From positions 337,306-401,305 of the forward strand of contig NZ_JACHJL010000006.1 of assembly GCF_014203645.1 (NCBI RefSeq): DNA of 64,000 bases, in the 5' to 3' direction. Origin of the DNA: Streptomyces zagrosensis. GTDB taxonomy: Bacteria; Actinomycetota; Actinomycetes; Streptomycetales; Streptomycetaceae. Positions 35,623-44,284 of the stretch are shown piece by piece; position 1 is the stretch's first letter; each line of letters starts with the position of its first letter. Both the position numbers and the translations under genes were made by a program. The notes under the pieces were generated by a model. That model ran no database searches. It saw only the letters and a program-made list of their open reading frames with translations, and was not told where the DNA came from.

Positions 35623-36332
35623 GCTGTGCTGCCTTCCGCGTCAGGGCCTGGCGTGATCCCGCCTCGGCGGCCGTCAAGTAGGGCGATGGAGCGGTCGGTG
35701 AGTGGGTCTGCCTCAGGGCCTTGACTGGTGAGAATCACGGTGATGCCGTGGGAACGCGCCGCTGTGGTGATGGTGCGTAGCACCTGGCTGCTGTCCGAGC
35801 CGTGCAGTGGCGCGGTGGGCTCATCGGCGAACAGGACGGTGGGTTCTGCGGCGAGCGCCCTGGCGACCGCAACACGCTGTCGCTGCGACTGGAGGAGCAC
35901 GACAGGCCGGCTAAGGGCACAGTCACCCACATCCAGCCGGTCGAGCCATTCGCGTGCTGTGTTTCTGGCGCTCCTTCGCCCCCTACCTCGGAGCATGAGG
36001 GGCAGCGCAGCGTTCTCCCAGGCGTTCAATTCCGGTACGAGACAGGGCTCCGGGGCGATCCATGCGAAATGGTTCCGGCGTAGTTGTTCGCGCGCCGTAT
36101 TCGTCAGAGTGTGGACTGGGCCGCTGTTGAACCACACCTCGCCACTTTCTGGCAGGAGCTGGCCGGACAGGCAACGGAGCAAAGTCGTCTTGCCGGAGCC
36201 ACGGGGCCCGATGATCGAGAGAATTTCTCCTTCTCGAACGCCGAGGGAGAGTCCTGTCAGGGCGGGCGATCCGTGGTACGTGTAGGTCAGGGCACGGGCC
36301 CACAGCACATCGTTGTCCGGCGGAGCCACCAT
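35604..36332 (-). CDS. ABC transporter ATP-binding protein with degenerate catalytic motifs
   Basis: A 242-residue nucleotide-binding domain of the MacB/LolD type. Walker A (IIGPRGSGKTTLL) and Walker B (TVLFADEPT) are intact. The signature LSGGQ is replaced by LLQSQ (LLQSQRQRVAVARAL), the Q-loop glutamine position reads WIAPEP, the D-loop is APLH, and the H-loop histidine is missing (LTSQGPEADP). It probably binds ATP, but hydrolysis may be impaired. It pairs with the overlapping permease. Confidence 0.8.
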   Translation of the reverse strand: MVAPPDNDVLWARALTYTYHGSPALTGLSLGVREGEILSIIGPRGSGKTTLLRCLSGQLLPESGEVWFNSGPVHTLTNTAREQLRRNHFAWIAPEPCLVPELNAWENAALPLMLRGRGRRSARNTAREWLDRLDVGDCALSRPVVLLQSQRQRVAVARALAAEPTVLFADEPTAPLHGSDSSQVLRTITTAARSHGITVILTSQGPEADPLTDRSIALLDGRRGGITPGPDAEGSTACSVSV

Positions 36333-36774
36333 GGCGTTACCTCGGTTGCTGACGATTGTCCGCGTTCCCCTGGCTGAGTGAACGAAGACAGGGACGATCG
36401 GTCACTGGCACGGTAAGGACTCGTACGGTGGAACAACGGCCAGGCGCGGCGCTGAGACGGTTTCGTTCCTTCGAACAGCCCTCGGATGCTCGTGTCCGCG
36501 GCTTGCTGGGGTATGTGCCGATCCGGCGATGTCTGCGCATGTAGGGCGCCGTATCGACCCCGCGACGGCCAGCACGGTGACTCGAATAAGCCGGGGCGCC
36601 GTACGGGGGAGAGGCGGGCCACTGGATGAGCGAAGCGTGGTCGTGGGTGAGCCAGGCGAGCAAACGCCCGGGGCTGGGCCCGGCGGCCGAGGGACCAGCG
36701 CCGCGGTTGTGGGGCGTCTGCCTGGGCCGGTCAGGGGTTGCAGGTTCACCAGCCCCGAGCACACTGCCGTTGAC
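36333..36774. other. Gap between the ABC ATPase gene and the repeat array, no gene
   Basis: No supported reading frame. It must contain the promoter of the minus-strand ABC operon. Confidence 0.45.
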
Positions 36775-36823
36775 GGAGCACGGAGCACGGAGCACGGAGC
36801 ACGGAGCACGGAGCACGGAGCAC
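36775..36823 (+). repeat. Tandem 7-bp array (GGAGCAC)x7 at a gene break point
   Basis: Seven perfect copies, then GGAGCCT. The remaining fragment of the aminotransferase pseudogene begins about 20 bp beyond the array, so the array occupies the place where the rest of that gene should be. Confidence 0.97.
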
Positions 36824-36842
36824 GGAGCCTGCGGTACGCGGA

Positions 36843-37179
36843 TGGTGCCTCAACGTGGGCAGCCCCGTAAAGAACAAAGCGCCCTGGGGCAACCCGCGGT
36901 AGGCAACGGCGCGGGAGATGACCTTGTACTTGGTGCGGTTGCCCGTCAGCTCGTGGCACCGCATCGTGAGCTTCCACGCTGACCGGGCCTCGTCTGCGCC
37001 ACGTACAGCCCGGTCAGGCCATTGAGGTAGCGCTTGCCTGGTTCGTAGATGCGGGTGCCTTCACCACGCACGATGGCGGCCACGGGGGCGCTCCCGTGCG
37101 GCGACATGCGAGCGAAGTGCATCTACAGGTAGTCGTACGCCTTCTTGAAGTTGCTTGCGGTGGCGGCGTCGGTGCGCAT
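36843..37179 (-). pseudogene. Fragment of a class III aspartate aminotransferase-family gene
   Basis: Minus-strand translation gives MRTDAATASNFKKAYDYL, an in-frame TAG (Trp codon in relatives), then MHFARMSPHGSAPVAAIVRG, GTRIYEPGKRYLNGLTGLYV, a jump, and SAWKLTMRCHELTGNRTKYK followed by VISRAVAYRGLPQGALFFTG. This matches the N-terminal third of Streptomyces omega-amino-acid:pyruvate aminotransferases. It has a nonsense mutation, a lost codon, an internal deletion of ~55-60 residues near 36985, and loss of everything after residue ~180 at the repeat array. The intact gene normally sits here beside the Lrp regulator and aminobutyraldehyde dehydrogenase. Confidence 0.85.
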
Positions 37180-37181
37180 GG

Positions 37182-37655
37182 CTATCTCGTTCCCCAGGTG
37201 TAGGTCTGCTTCCGGAGCTTGAGGTAGATGAAGCTCTCAGTGGAACGCACGCCGGACAGCGTGCGAATCCGCTTGTTGATCATTTCCAGGAGGTGGTCGT
37301 CGTCCTCGCAGACGATTTCGACGAGGAGGTCGAAGGAACCAGTGGTGACGACGACGTACTCCACCTCTTCCATGGCAGTCAGGGCGTCGGCCACCGGATC
37401 GAGGTCGCCTTCGACGTTGATGCCGACCATCGCCTGGCGTCGCAATCCGACGGTGAGCGGGTCGGTGACGGCGACGATCTGCATCACGTTCTGGTCGAGC
37501 AGTTTCTGGACGCGCTGCCGGACCGCTGCCTCGGAGAGGCCCACGGCCTTGCCGATAGCGGCGTACGGGCGGCGCCCGTCCTCCTGGAGTTGCTCGATGA
37601 TCGCCAGTGAGACGGGGTCGATCGAGGGCGAGCTGTTTTTGTCGGATGTGGCCAC
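37182..37655 (-). CDS. Lrp/AsnC family transcriptional regulator
   Basis: A 157-residue regulator. The N-terminal helix-turn-helix is DGRRPYAAIGKAVGLSEAAV then RQRVQKLL. The C-terminal RAM (ACT-like) ligand domain includes AMVGINVEGDLDPVADAL and EVEYVVVTTGSFDLLVEI. GTG 37655 is chosen because GTGAGG lies upstream and homologues start VATSDKN. The divergent aminobutyraldehyde dehydrogenase gene begins 180 bp away, so the regulator likely controls it. The downstream target aminotransferase is now a pseudogene. Confidence 0.92.
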   Translation of the reverse strand: MATSDKNSSPSIDPVSLAIIEQLQEDGRRPYAAIGKAVGLSEAAVRQRVQKLLDQNVMQIVAVTDPLTVGLRRQAMVGINVEGDLDPVADALTAMEEVEYVVVTTGSFDLLVEIVCEDDDHLLEMINKRIRTLSGVRSTESFIYLKLRKQTYTWGTR

Positions 37656-37834
37656 GCGCCTCACTGTGCACGAGGACTCGACTGTGTCACAACTCCGTAG
37701 CGCGGTAATTCGTGGAATCATGCTGCCTGAACGACTGTTTTCGTTGCCTCTGGCGAGTGGGTATGTCGAAAGCGTTACCTGGGCGGTTAGGGTGGGTGTC
37801 TCATCTATCGGACACCAGGCAGGGAGGGGTGGCT

Positions 37835-39289
37835 GTGACCACCGAGCTGCGTCGTTTGCGCAACTACATCGACGGGGAGTTCCGGGACGCCGCCGACGGG
37901 CGGACCACGGAGGTGGTCAACCCGGTCACCGGCGAGCCGTACGCCACCGCTCCGCTGTCCGCCGCAGCAGACGTGGACGCCGCCATGGCTGCTGCCGAGG
38001 CGGCTTTCCCTGCCTGGCGGGATCTGACCCCGGCCGAGCGGCAGAAGGTTCTCCTGAAGGTCGCTGACGCCTTCGAGGAGCGCGCGGAGGAGTTGATCGC
38101 CGCCGAGTCGGAGAACACCGGCAAGCCGATCGGCCTGACGCGGACAGAGGAAATCCCGCCGATGGTCGATCAGATCCGTTTCTTCGCGGGCGCGGCCCGG
38201 ATGCTGGAGGGGCGTTCGGCGGGCGAGTACATGGAGGGGCTTACCTCGATCGTCCGGCGCGAGCCGATCGGCGTCTGTGCACAGGTGGCTCCGTGGAACT
38301 ACCCGATGATGATGGCCGTGTGGAAGTTCGCCCCAGCCCTTGCGGCGGGCAACACGGTCGTTTTGAAGCCCTCGGACACCACCCCGGCCTCGACCGTCCT
38401 GATGGCCGAGATCATCGGCGGCGTACTGGCCGACCTCGGTCACTCGAAGGGCGTCTTCAACGTCGTGTGCGGTGATCGTGACACCGGCCGTCTAATGGTG
38501 GAGCACCCCGTGCCCGCCATGGCCTCCATCACCGGCTCCGTGCGTGCGGGGATGCAGGTTGCCGAGAGCGCTGCGAAGGACCTCAAGCGGGTGCACCTGG
38601 AGCTCGGCGGCAAGGCTCCGGTCGTAGTCTTCGAAGACGTCGACATCGCGAAGGCTGTCGAGGACATTTCGCTGGCGGGCTTCTTCAATGCGGGCCAGGA
38701 CTGTACCGCCGCGACCCGGGTGCTGGTGCACGAATCGATCCACGATGAGTTCGTTACGGCGTTGGCCAAGACTGCCGCCGACACCAAGACGGGGGCCCCG
38801 GACGACGAGGACGTGCTGTACGGCCCGCTCAACAGCGCCAACCAGCTCGCCCAGGTGTCCGGTTTCATCGACCGGCTCCCGGCGCACGCGAAGGTCGAGG
38901 CGGGTGGCCGGCGGGTCGGGGACAAGGGCTACTTCTACGCCCCTACCGTTGTGTCTGGCCTCAAGCAGGACGACGAAATCATCCAAAATGAGGTCTTCGG
39001 CCCCGTCATCACCGTCCAGTCCTTTACCAGCGAAGAACAGGCCATCACCTACGCCAACGGGATCGAGTACGCCCTGGCGTCGTCCGTGTGGACCAAGAAC
39101 CATGCGCGCGCCATGCGGCTCTCCAAAGCCCTGGACTTCGGCTGCGTGTGGATCAACACCCACATTCCGCTGGTAGCCGAGATGCCACACGGCGGCTTCA
39201 AAAAGTCTGGCTACGGCAAGGACCTGTCGTCGTACGGCTTCGAGGACTACACGCGCGTCAAGCACGTGATGACGTCGCTGGACGGCTGA
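37835..39289 (+). CDS. Gamma-aminobutyraldehyde dehydrogenase
   Basis: A 484-residue NAD-dependent aldehyde dehydrogenase oxidising 4-aminobutanal (from putrescine) to GABA. Cofactor and catalytic motifs: APWNYPMMMAVWKFAPALAA, HLELGGKAPVVVFEDVD (general-base Glu), FFNAGQDCTAATR (nucleophile Cys290) and EVFGPVITVQSF. MPHGGFKKSGYGKDLSSYGF is typical of the PatD/Prr group. GTG 37835 follows GGGAGGGG. It is the surviving enzyme of a polyamine-catabolic locus and is followed by a strong terminator. Confidence 0.92.
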   Translation: MTTELRRLRNYIDGEFRDAADGRTTEVVNPVTGEPYATAPLSAAADVDAAMAAAEAAFPAWRDLTPAERQKVLLKVADAFEERAEELIAAESENTGKPIGLTRTEEIPPMVDQIRFFAGAARMLEGRSAGEYMEGLTSIVRREPIGVCAQVAPWNYPMMMAVWKFAPALAAGNTVVLKPSDTTPASTVLMAEIIGGVLADLGHSKGVFNVVCGDRDTGRLMVEHPVPAMASITGSVRAGMQVAESAAKDLKRVHLELGGKAPVVVFEDVDIAKAVEDISLAGFFNAGQDCTAATRVLVHESIHDEFVTALAKTAADTKTGAPDDEDVLYGPLNSANQLAQVSGFIDRLPAHAKVEAGGRRVGDKGYFYAPTVVSGLKQDDEIIQNEVFGPVITVQSFTSEEQAITYANGIEYALASSVWTKNHARAMRLSKALDFGCVWINTHIPLVAEMPHGGFKKSGYGKDLSSYGFEDYTRVKHVMTSLDG

Positions 39290-39532
39290 CGGGTGACGGC
39301 CGGGACCTGCTGGCCTTGAGCTGAGGGTGGGCGGCCGAGCGCTGTAGTCAGCCGACTGAGGGCCTGGTCCGATGATGAGACTGGCACGCCTCATGCCGTG
39401 GGGCAGACGGTGTCTTGCCGCGTCTTGGTGCTGGCGTGGAGAGGGGCCGGCCCTCGATGGCGCCTGCTTGGCATCGGCTGACGCATGAGCGCCGGTTGGC
39501 TGTGGCTTTGGGGGCCGGGGGTGTTGACGAAG

Positions 39533-39572
39533 GCGGGCTGGTCTCGTGCGAGCGCGTACGAGACCAGCCCGC
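39533..39572 (+). terminator. Terminator of the aminobutyraldehyde dehydrogenase gene
   Basis: A perfect 15-bp stem (39533-39547 with 39558-39572) and a 10-nt loop. It lies 240 nt after the stop codon and directly abuts the target-site duplication of the IS element. Confidence 0.85.
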
Positions 39573-39575
39573 TTA

Positions 39576-40590
39576 GAGCCTGTCGGGTGGCTGATCATGT
39601 GCGGAGTGTGTTGGTAGTGATCCGCTGTGCGGGCATGGTGACGGCCCCGGAATGATCACGTGGTGTGTGCCAGTGCGACAACTCCGAGGCCGTCAGCGGT
39701 CCATGCTATCCGTCCAGCCTGACCGATGAGATGTGGGAGATCATCCAGCCCCTTCTTCCCGTGCGTGACCTGCGCAAAGGCGGCGGAGTGCGCGAGTATG
39801 GGGACCGGCTGGTGCTCGACTCGGTCTTCTACGTGCTGCGCTCGGGCTGTCAGTGGCGGATGCTCCCGCGCGATCTGATGCCCTGGGACGCGGCCCACCG
39901 CTGGTTCACCACGTGGCGCCGGGACGGCACCTGGGACCGCGTCCACGGCGAGCTCCGCAGCTGGGTGCGGATCGCGGCCGGCCGCGATCGTGAGCCGTCG
40001 GCTGCCGTGATCGACGCCCAGTCGATCAAGACCAGTGAGGGCGGCGAGGCACGCGGCTTCGACGCAGGCAAACGAACGACGGGGCGAAAGCGACACGTGA
40101 TCGTCGACACGATGGGCCTGCTGTTGGTCGTCGCCGTTACTTCCGCGTCCGTGCAGGACCGGGCCGGAGGCCGGATCGTCCTGACCCGGCTCGCCGCCGG
40201 CTTCCGCACCGTTGCTCTGGTGTGGGCCGACGGCGGATACGCCAACTCCGTTGATTCCACACTGCTTTCATGGGCCCGTGACGCGCTGAACCTGGTCGTG
40301 GAGATCGTGAAGCGCACTGACGATGTCAAGGGTTTCAAGGTCCTGCCTCGTCGCTGGGTGGTGGAGCGAAGTTTCGGCTGGCTGGTCCGCAACCGTCGGC
40401 TGGCCCGTGACTACGAACGCCTGTCCGCGACCTCTGAAGCCATGATCAAGGTCGCGATGATCCGCCTCATGCTCGTCCGACTCGTCGGGCAGCCTTCACG
40501 GTGGAGCCATGACTCCCAACGCAAGGCCGCCCGATCCACGACCGTCGAGGACCTAATCACTGCGTAGTCAACCGGCCACCCGACAGGCTC
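39576..40590 (+). mobile_element. IS5-family insertion sequence, complete (~1015 bp)
   Basis: Terminal inverted repeats GAGCCTGTCGGGTGGC are perfect over 16 bp (39576-39591 and 40575-40590). A 3-bp target duplication TTA flanks the element (39573-39575 and 40591-40593), as expected for IS5-family members with TNA targets. A single intact transposase gene fills it. Intact ends, target duplication and ORF suggest recent insertion. Confidence 0.92.
39665..40567 (+). CDS. IS5-family DDE transposase
   Basis: A 300-residue single-ORF transposase. The N-terminal helical domain has LTDEMWEIIQPLLP and YVLRSGCQWRMLP, typical of the DUF4096/IS5 type. DDE-region residues lie in AAVIDAQSIKTSEGG (first Asp), LVWADGGYAN (second Asp) and RRWVVERSFGWLVRNRRLAR (Glu). 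The product is unbroken and the element is probably active. It starts at GTG 39665, ~90 bp inside the left end. Confidence 0.93.
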   Translation: MCQCDNSEAVSGPCYPSSLTDEMWEIIQPLLPVRDLRKGGGVREYGDRLVLDSVFYVLRSGCQWRMLPRDLMPWDAAHRWFTTWRRDGTWDRVHGELRSWVRIAAGRDREPSAAVIDAQSIKTSEGGEARGFDAGKRTTGRKRHVIVDTMGLLLVVAVTSASVQDRAGGRIVLTRLAAGFRTVALVWADGGYANSVDSTLLSWARDALNLVVEIVKRTDDVKGFKVLPRRWVVERSFGWLVRNRRLARDYERLSATSEAMIKVAMIRLMLVRLVGQPSRWSHDSQRKAARSTTVEDLITA

Positions 40591-40741
40591 TTAGGCGCGC
40601 AGGGCAGACCGCACCGCGACGAGTCGAGACCAGGCATGCCGGTTTGGTATGGGCTGGGGTCGGTTGGAGCCCGGGCGGCGTCGCAGCTTTGTGGGCGTGG
40701 TGTGCGACGGGCGGGGCATGGCGCGTGATGCCGGGCAATAC

Positions 40742-40910
40742 GGGGCACGGGGCACGGAGCACCACGGGGCACGGGGCACGGAGCACGGGGCACGGGGCAC
40801 GGAGCACGGGGCACGGGGCACGGGGCACGGGGCACGGAGCACGGAGCACGGAGCACGGAGCACGGAGCACGGAGCACGGAGCACGGAGCACGGAGCACGG
40901 AGCACGGAGC
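40742..40910 (+). repeat. Longest heptamer array: 23 units, mixed GGGGCAC and GGAGCAC
   Basis: Three units, a 3-bp CAC slip, ten units mixing GGGGCAC and GGAGCAC, then ten perfect GGAGCAC copies (40836-40905) and GGAGC. Four consecutive GGGGCAC (40808-40835) form a G-quadruplex motif. It lies between the IS5 element and the convergent GDPD gene. The 40591-41022 gap otherwise has no gene. Confidence 0.97.
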
Positions 40911-40969
40911 CTGACTTCACTGCCGTGGGGCAGCGGTGGCCAGCCGCCGAATGTCGGTGACGTCAGCTT

Positions 40970-40990
40970 GGTGACAGGTGACAGGTGACA
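40970..40990 (+). repeat. Tandem 7-bp repeat (GGTGACA)x3
   Basis: Three perfect copies of an unrelated heptamer lie just before the end of the GDPD gene, another 7-bp period in the same intergenic region. Confidence 0.85.
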
Positions 40991-41022
40991 GATCGGGTGG
41001 GTAGACGTCACCGACCGGGGTG

Positions 41023-41751
41023 TTACTGGTTTTCGGGTGTCTCCCGCTGGATGAGTGTGCACAGTGCGCTGATGCGGTTCGTTGTGATCCCGTCTACGCC
41101 TGCACGGAGCAACCGCCGCATCGTGCGCTTGGTGTCCGCTGTCCATGCGGAGACCAACATGCCGTCGGCGTGTGCCCGTTCCACCAGAGCTGAAGAGACG
41201 ATCCCGAACCGGTAGTTGAGCCAGCGGGGGCGCAGTTCCGCGACGAGTTCAGGGTGTGGAGGAGCGAGCGTCGTCCAGGTGAAGGCGATTTCGGCATCGA
41301 CATCGGCCCGTCGCACGGCTCGTAGGGCTGCAAGGTTGCCGCAGTAGTAGACGCGTTCCATCGCGTCTGCGTCCCGTACCGTGGCGAGTACCGCAGGCAC
41401 TGCTGATACGGCGGGCAGATCAATCATCGTGCGAGCTGTATGCGTGTCCTTAGTCATCTCGATCAGCGTGTCGCGCAGTGTGGGTACCCCGCCGCCGGTG
41501 ACTGCCCACACCTCGTCCGCGGTGAGGTCCGCGAGCGGACGGTCGTGTCCCCACAGCCGTTTGAGAGTTGCGTCGTGCAGCAGCACGGGCACGTTGTCGC
41601 GGGTGACCCGTACATCGATCTCCACCGCGTCGGCGCCCGCGCGCAGCGCGGAGCGGATCGAGGCCAGCGTGTTCTCGCGCTGCTCGTACGGATTGCCGCG
41701 ATGGGCGACGGCGGTGAAGCGGCTTACGCGTGGTGTGGTCCTGGTGAACAT
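41023..41751 (-). CDS. Glycerophosphodiester phosphodiesterase family protein
   Basis: A 242-residue TIM-barrel phosphodiesterase releasing glycerol-3-phosphate from deacylated phospholipids. The GDPD pattern begins VAHRGNPYEQRENTLASI (catalytic His, Arg and Glu), then ADAVEIDVRVTRDNVPVLLH and DATLKRL. The C-terminal end is VSAWTADTKRTMRRLLRAGV then DGITTNR. No signal peptide is seen, so it is cytoplasmic. ATG 41751 follows GAGGTGA. Upstream in-frame starts would add unconserved residues. Confidence 0.9.
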   Translation of the reverse strand: MFTRTTPRVSRFTAVAHRGNPYEQRENTLASIRSALRAGADAVEIDVRVTRDNVPVLLHDATLKRLWGHDRPLADLTADEVWAVTGGGVPTLRDTLIEMTKDTHTARTMIDLPAVSAVPAVLATVRDADAMERVYYCGNLAALRAVRRADVDAEIAFTWTTLAPPHPELVAELRPRWLNYRFGIVSSALVERAHADGMLVSAWTADTKRTMRRLLRAGVDGITTNRISALCTLIQRETPENQ

Positions 41752-41912
41752 GCGCACTATTGTCACCTCGGCGCCCATCGAGCGTGCCGCCACGGCGCGC
41801 TCTGTACTGCCGTTCAGCGCGCTGATGTCCCGGCGGGCCCCTCCCTGTCGCGGGTCCACCCACCGGCGCACACAAGCTGAGGCACGGTGCCGCCGCGTAT
41901 AAGAGTTGGCAT

Positions 41913-41937
41913 GGGCGCCGTGCCCGGCACGGCGCCC
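41913..41937 (-). terminator. Inverted repeat after the adenosine deaminase gene
   Basis: A perfect 12-bp palindromic stem GGGCGCCGTGCC with its complement separated by one base, 16 bp beyond the adenosine deaminase stop. Confidence 0.75.
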
Positions 41938-41952
41938 GGAGCCCTCTCTGTG

Positions 41953-42975
41953 TTACGCCGTCGTCGCCGCTGTGTACGCGTTGATCTCCGCCGTCAGTTT
42001 GGCCTTGCCCGCGGTGTCGAGGAACGACGCCTCCACAGCGTTCTTCGCCAGCCCCGCCACCCCCACCGCGTCAAGGTCCAGCAGCCGCGCAGCCACGGCG
42101 TACTCCTTGTTCAGGTCGGTTCCGAACATGGGCGGGTCGTCGCTATTGACGGTGACCAGAACGCCCGCGGCAACCATTTCCCTGATCGGATGCTCGTCGA
42201 GCGTAGCCACGGCGCGCGTGGCGATATTAGACGTCGGACAGACCTCCAGTGGGATGCGGTGCTCCGCCAGGAACTGCAGCAGCTTCGGGTCCTGCGTGCT
42301 GGATGTGCCGTGGCCGATGCGCTCGGCACGTAGTTCGGTGAGGGCGTCCCAGATGGTCTGCGGCCCCGTGGTCTCACCAGCGTGCGGCACGCTGTGGAGG
42401 CCGGCCGCGATGGCGCGGTCGAAGTAGGGCTTGAACTGCGGGCGCGGTACGCCGATCTCTGGGCCACCCAGACCGAAGCTGACCAGACTGTCGGGCTGGA
42501 GGTCTAGCGCGATGCGCGTCGTCTCCTCCGCCGACTCCAAGCCCGCCTCGCCCGGGATGTCGAAGCACCAACGGAGCGATACGCCCAGCTCCGTCTCGGC
42601 CCCCTTGCGGGCGTCCTCGATCGCTTCCACAAACGCGACATCGGGTATGCCACGTCGGGTGGAGCTGAACGGGGTAACGGTCAGTTCGGCGTACCGGATG
42701 TTCTGTCGTGCCATGTCTCGGGCGATCTCATACGTCAGTAGCCGCACGTCGTCGGCATCACGGATCAGGTCTACAACGGCGAGATAGACCTCGATGAAGT
42801 GTGCGAAGTCGCGGAAGGTGAAGAAGTCGGCGAGTGTCGCCGGGTCTTTGGGAACCTTGGAATCCGGGTGTCGTGCGGCAAGTTCGGCGACGATACGGGG
42901 CGAAGCGGAGCCTACGTGGTGGACGTGCAGCTCGGCCTTCGGCAGCCCAGCGATGAAGGCGGTGACATCGGACAA
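41953..42975 (-). CDS. add: Adenosine deaminase
   Basis: A zinc amidohydrolase of 340 residues converting adenosine to inosine. The metal site begins LPKAELHVHHVGSASPR (HxH). Substrate and catalytic blocks are VSFGLGGPEIGVP, SVPHAGETTGP (His and Glu), ERIGHGTSS and TVNSDDPPMFGTDL (DD pair). TTG 42975 (LSDVTAFIAG) is chosen because CAGGAGG lies 5 nt upstream; a GTG at 43008 would add eleven residues. It is divergent from the DUF4190 gene, ~115 bp away. Confidence 0.9.
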   Translation of the reverse strand: MSDVTAFIAGLPKAELHVHHVGSASPRIVAELAARHPDSKVPKDPATLADFFTFRDFAHFIEVYLAVVDLIRDADDVRLLTYEIARDMARQNIRYAELTVTPFSSTRRGIPDVAFVEAIEDARKGAETELGVSLRWCFDIPGEAGLESAEETTRIALDLQPDSLVSFGLGGPEIGVPRPQFKPYFDRAIAAGLHSVPHAGETTGPQTIWDALTELRAERIGHGTSSTQDPKLLQFLAEHRIPLEVCPTSNIATRAVATLDEHPIREMVAAGVLVTVNSDDPPMFGTDLNKEYAVAARLLDLDAVGVAGLAKNAVEASFLDTAGKAKLTAEINAYTAATTA

Positions 42976-43089
42976 CAGAACCTCCTGGGAATGGCCCGGG
43001 AAGGGCACGTTTGGATCATCGTAGAACTGAGGCCCAGGCTCCGTGACAAACAGGGCATCATACGAACAGACGCCCGATGGGGGAACGAT

Positions 43090-43962
43090 ATGCCCGATCA
43101 GCCCAGCCAGCCCGGCCTCCCCGACCAGCTGAACCAGCCCGATGCGCCGCGCTCTGCGCCCGGCACGGACCCGCGCGATGGCGCTCCCTGGGCACCGCCC
43201 GAACAGCCGCGGGTACCGATGAGCGAAAGGCCGGCGGTCGAGCAGCCGATGGCCGGGCAGCCGAGGATGACAGCAGCGGCGGAGCCGGCCATGCTGGATT
43301 CTGGTTCGTCTGCGCCCGACCCCGTCCCCGGTGCGCACCACGCGGCCGGCGCGCTCAGCCCCCTTCCCACGGCGTGGACGGCGGATGGCGGACCTGGCGC
43401 CAGCGTGGTCCCTCCGCCGCCGCTGGCACCGACGGGGCCGGGGACGCCGAGCGCCTACCCGTACGAGGCCACACCGTACGCTCAGGTCAGCCATGGACAG
43501 GGCTCCGCCTACGGAGCCGGGAACTACGGCTACTCCCCGTACGGTGCGCCCCCCACGGGGCACAGCTACCCTCCGCGCTACGCGCCGTACGGTGCGGCCT
43601 GGGGCCACGGGGGGCGCTCATTGAACAACGCGCAGGGCACCGCCGCACTCGTGCTGGGGCTCGTCGGGCTGGCCCTGTTCTTCAGCATCGTCTTCGGCAT
43701 CATCCTCGGCGTCCTGGCCATCGTCTTCGGGGCTCTCGGACGAGCCAAGGCGCAGCGCGGCGAGGCGAGTAACGGTGGCTCCGCATTGGCCGGGGTTGTT
43801 CTCGGGATCACTGCCTGCGCTGCGAGCGTGGTCATGATCTTCGTCTACATCGCGATCGGCCTCGACGAGGAGGCCAAAAAGGACGAACCCGGCGGGCCTC
43901 ACGACAGCGCAGCCGTGCAGGCCCTCCAGAGCCCGCCGGAGGCAGTGCTGCCGGGCGCATAG
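43090..43962 (+). CDS. DUF4190 membrane protein
   Basis: A 290-residue protein. The first ~175 residues are a Pro/Gly/Ala/Tyr-rich disordered region with a GYSPYGAPPTGHSYPPRYAP type sequence. The C-terminal DUF4190 region has two membrane segments (TAALVLGLVGLALFFSIVFG and the SALAGVVLGITACAASVVMI region), separated by RAKAQRGEASNGG. A short acidic tail follows. ATG 43090 is preceded by GGGGGA. Function is unknown; many such proteins are cell-envelope associated. Confidence 0.85.
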   Translation: MPDQPSQPGLPDQLNQPDAPRSAPGTDPRDGAPWAPPEQPRVPMSERPAVEQPMAGQPRMTAAAEPAMLDSGSSAPDPVPGAHHAAGALSPLPTAWTADGGPGASVVPPPPLAPTGPGTPSAYPYEATPYAQVSHGQGSAYGAGNYGYSPYGAPPTGHSYPPRYAPYGAAWGHGGRSLNNAQGTAALVLGLVGLALFFSIVFGIILGVLAIVFGALGRAKAQRGEASNGGSALAGVVLGITACAASVVMIFVYIAIGLDEEAKKDEPGGPHDSAAVQALQSPPEAVLPGA

Positions 43963-44162
43963 CGGGGAACCGGCCATATGCCAGCCTCGCCCTGCAACAG
44001 TACGTGGCGGACGGGCGTGCGCTGCTGCGCTAGGGACATGCCGTATCCGCCTAATTCTTGTTCCTCAACGGAGGCTTCACGCGTATGCCTAACTGTCGTT
44101 TGAGGGCGGCACCTTGCGCTGGCCGTGGTGCCGCATGGGAGCGCCCGGGTCGCACATACTCA

Positions 44163-44200
44163 AGCTCCGTGCTCCGTGCTCCGTGCTCCGTGCTCCGTGC
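44163..44200 (-). repeat. Heptamer array in reverse orientation (GTGCTCC)x4
   Basis: Reverse complement of the GGAGCAC family: four full units plus partial flanks, between the convergent DUF4190 and NADAR genes. The rest of the 43963-44284 gap shows no gene. Confidence 0.92.
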
Positions 44201-44284
44201 GGCGGAGCCCCGTGCCCGTGCTGAGGGGGCCGCTGCCTGGCGCCGCTCTGTGCTCCGAGCAGGGAACCGCCCGGCCCGTTGCAC

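Noticed and set aside
40742..40910. CRISPR array
   Set aside because: Units are 7 bp, contiguous, with no spacers, no leader and no cas genes.
42976..43609. Extended adenosine deaminase reading frame on the minus strand up to 43608
   Set aside because: The region is antisense to the DUF4190 coding sequence. The conserved enzyme begins near LPKAELHVHH, and a Shine-Dalgarno site supports 42975.
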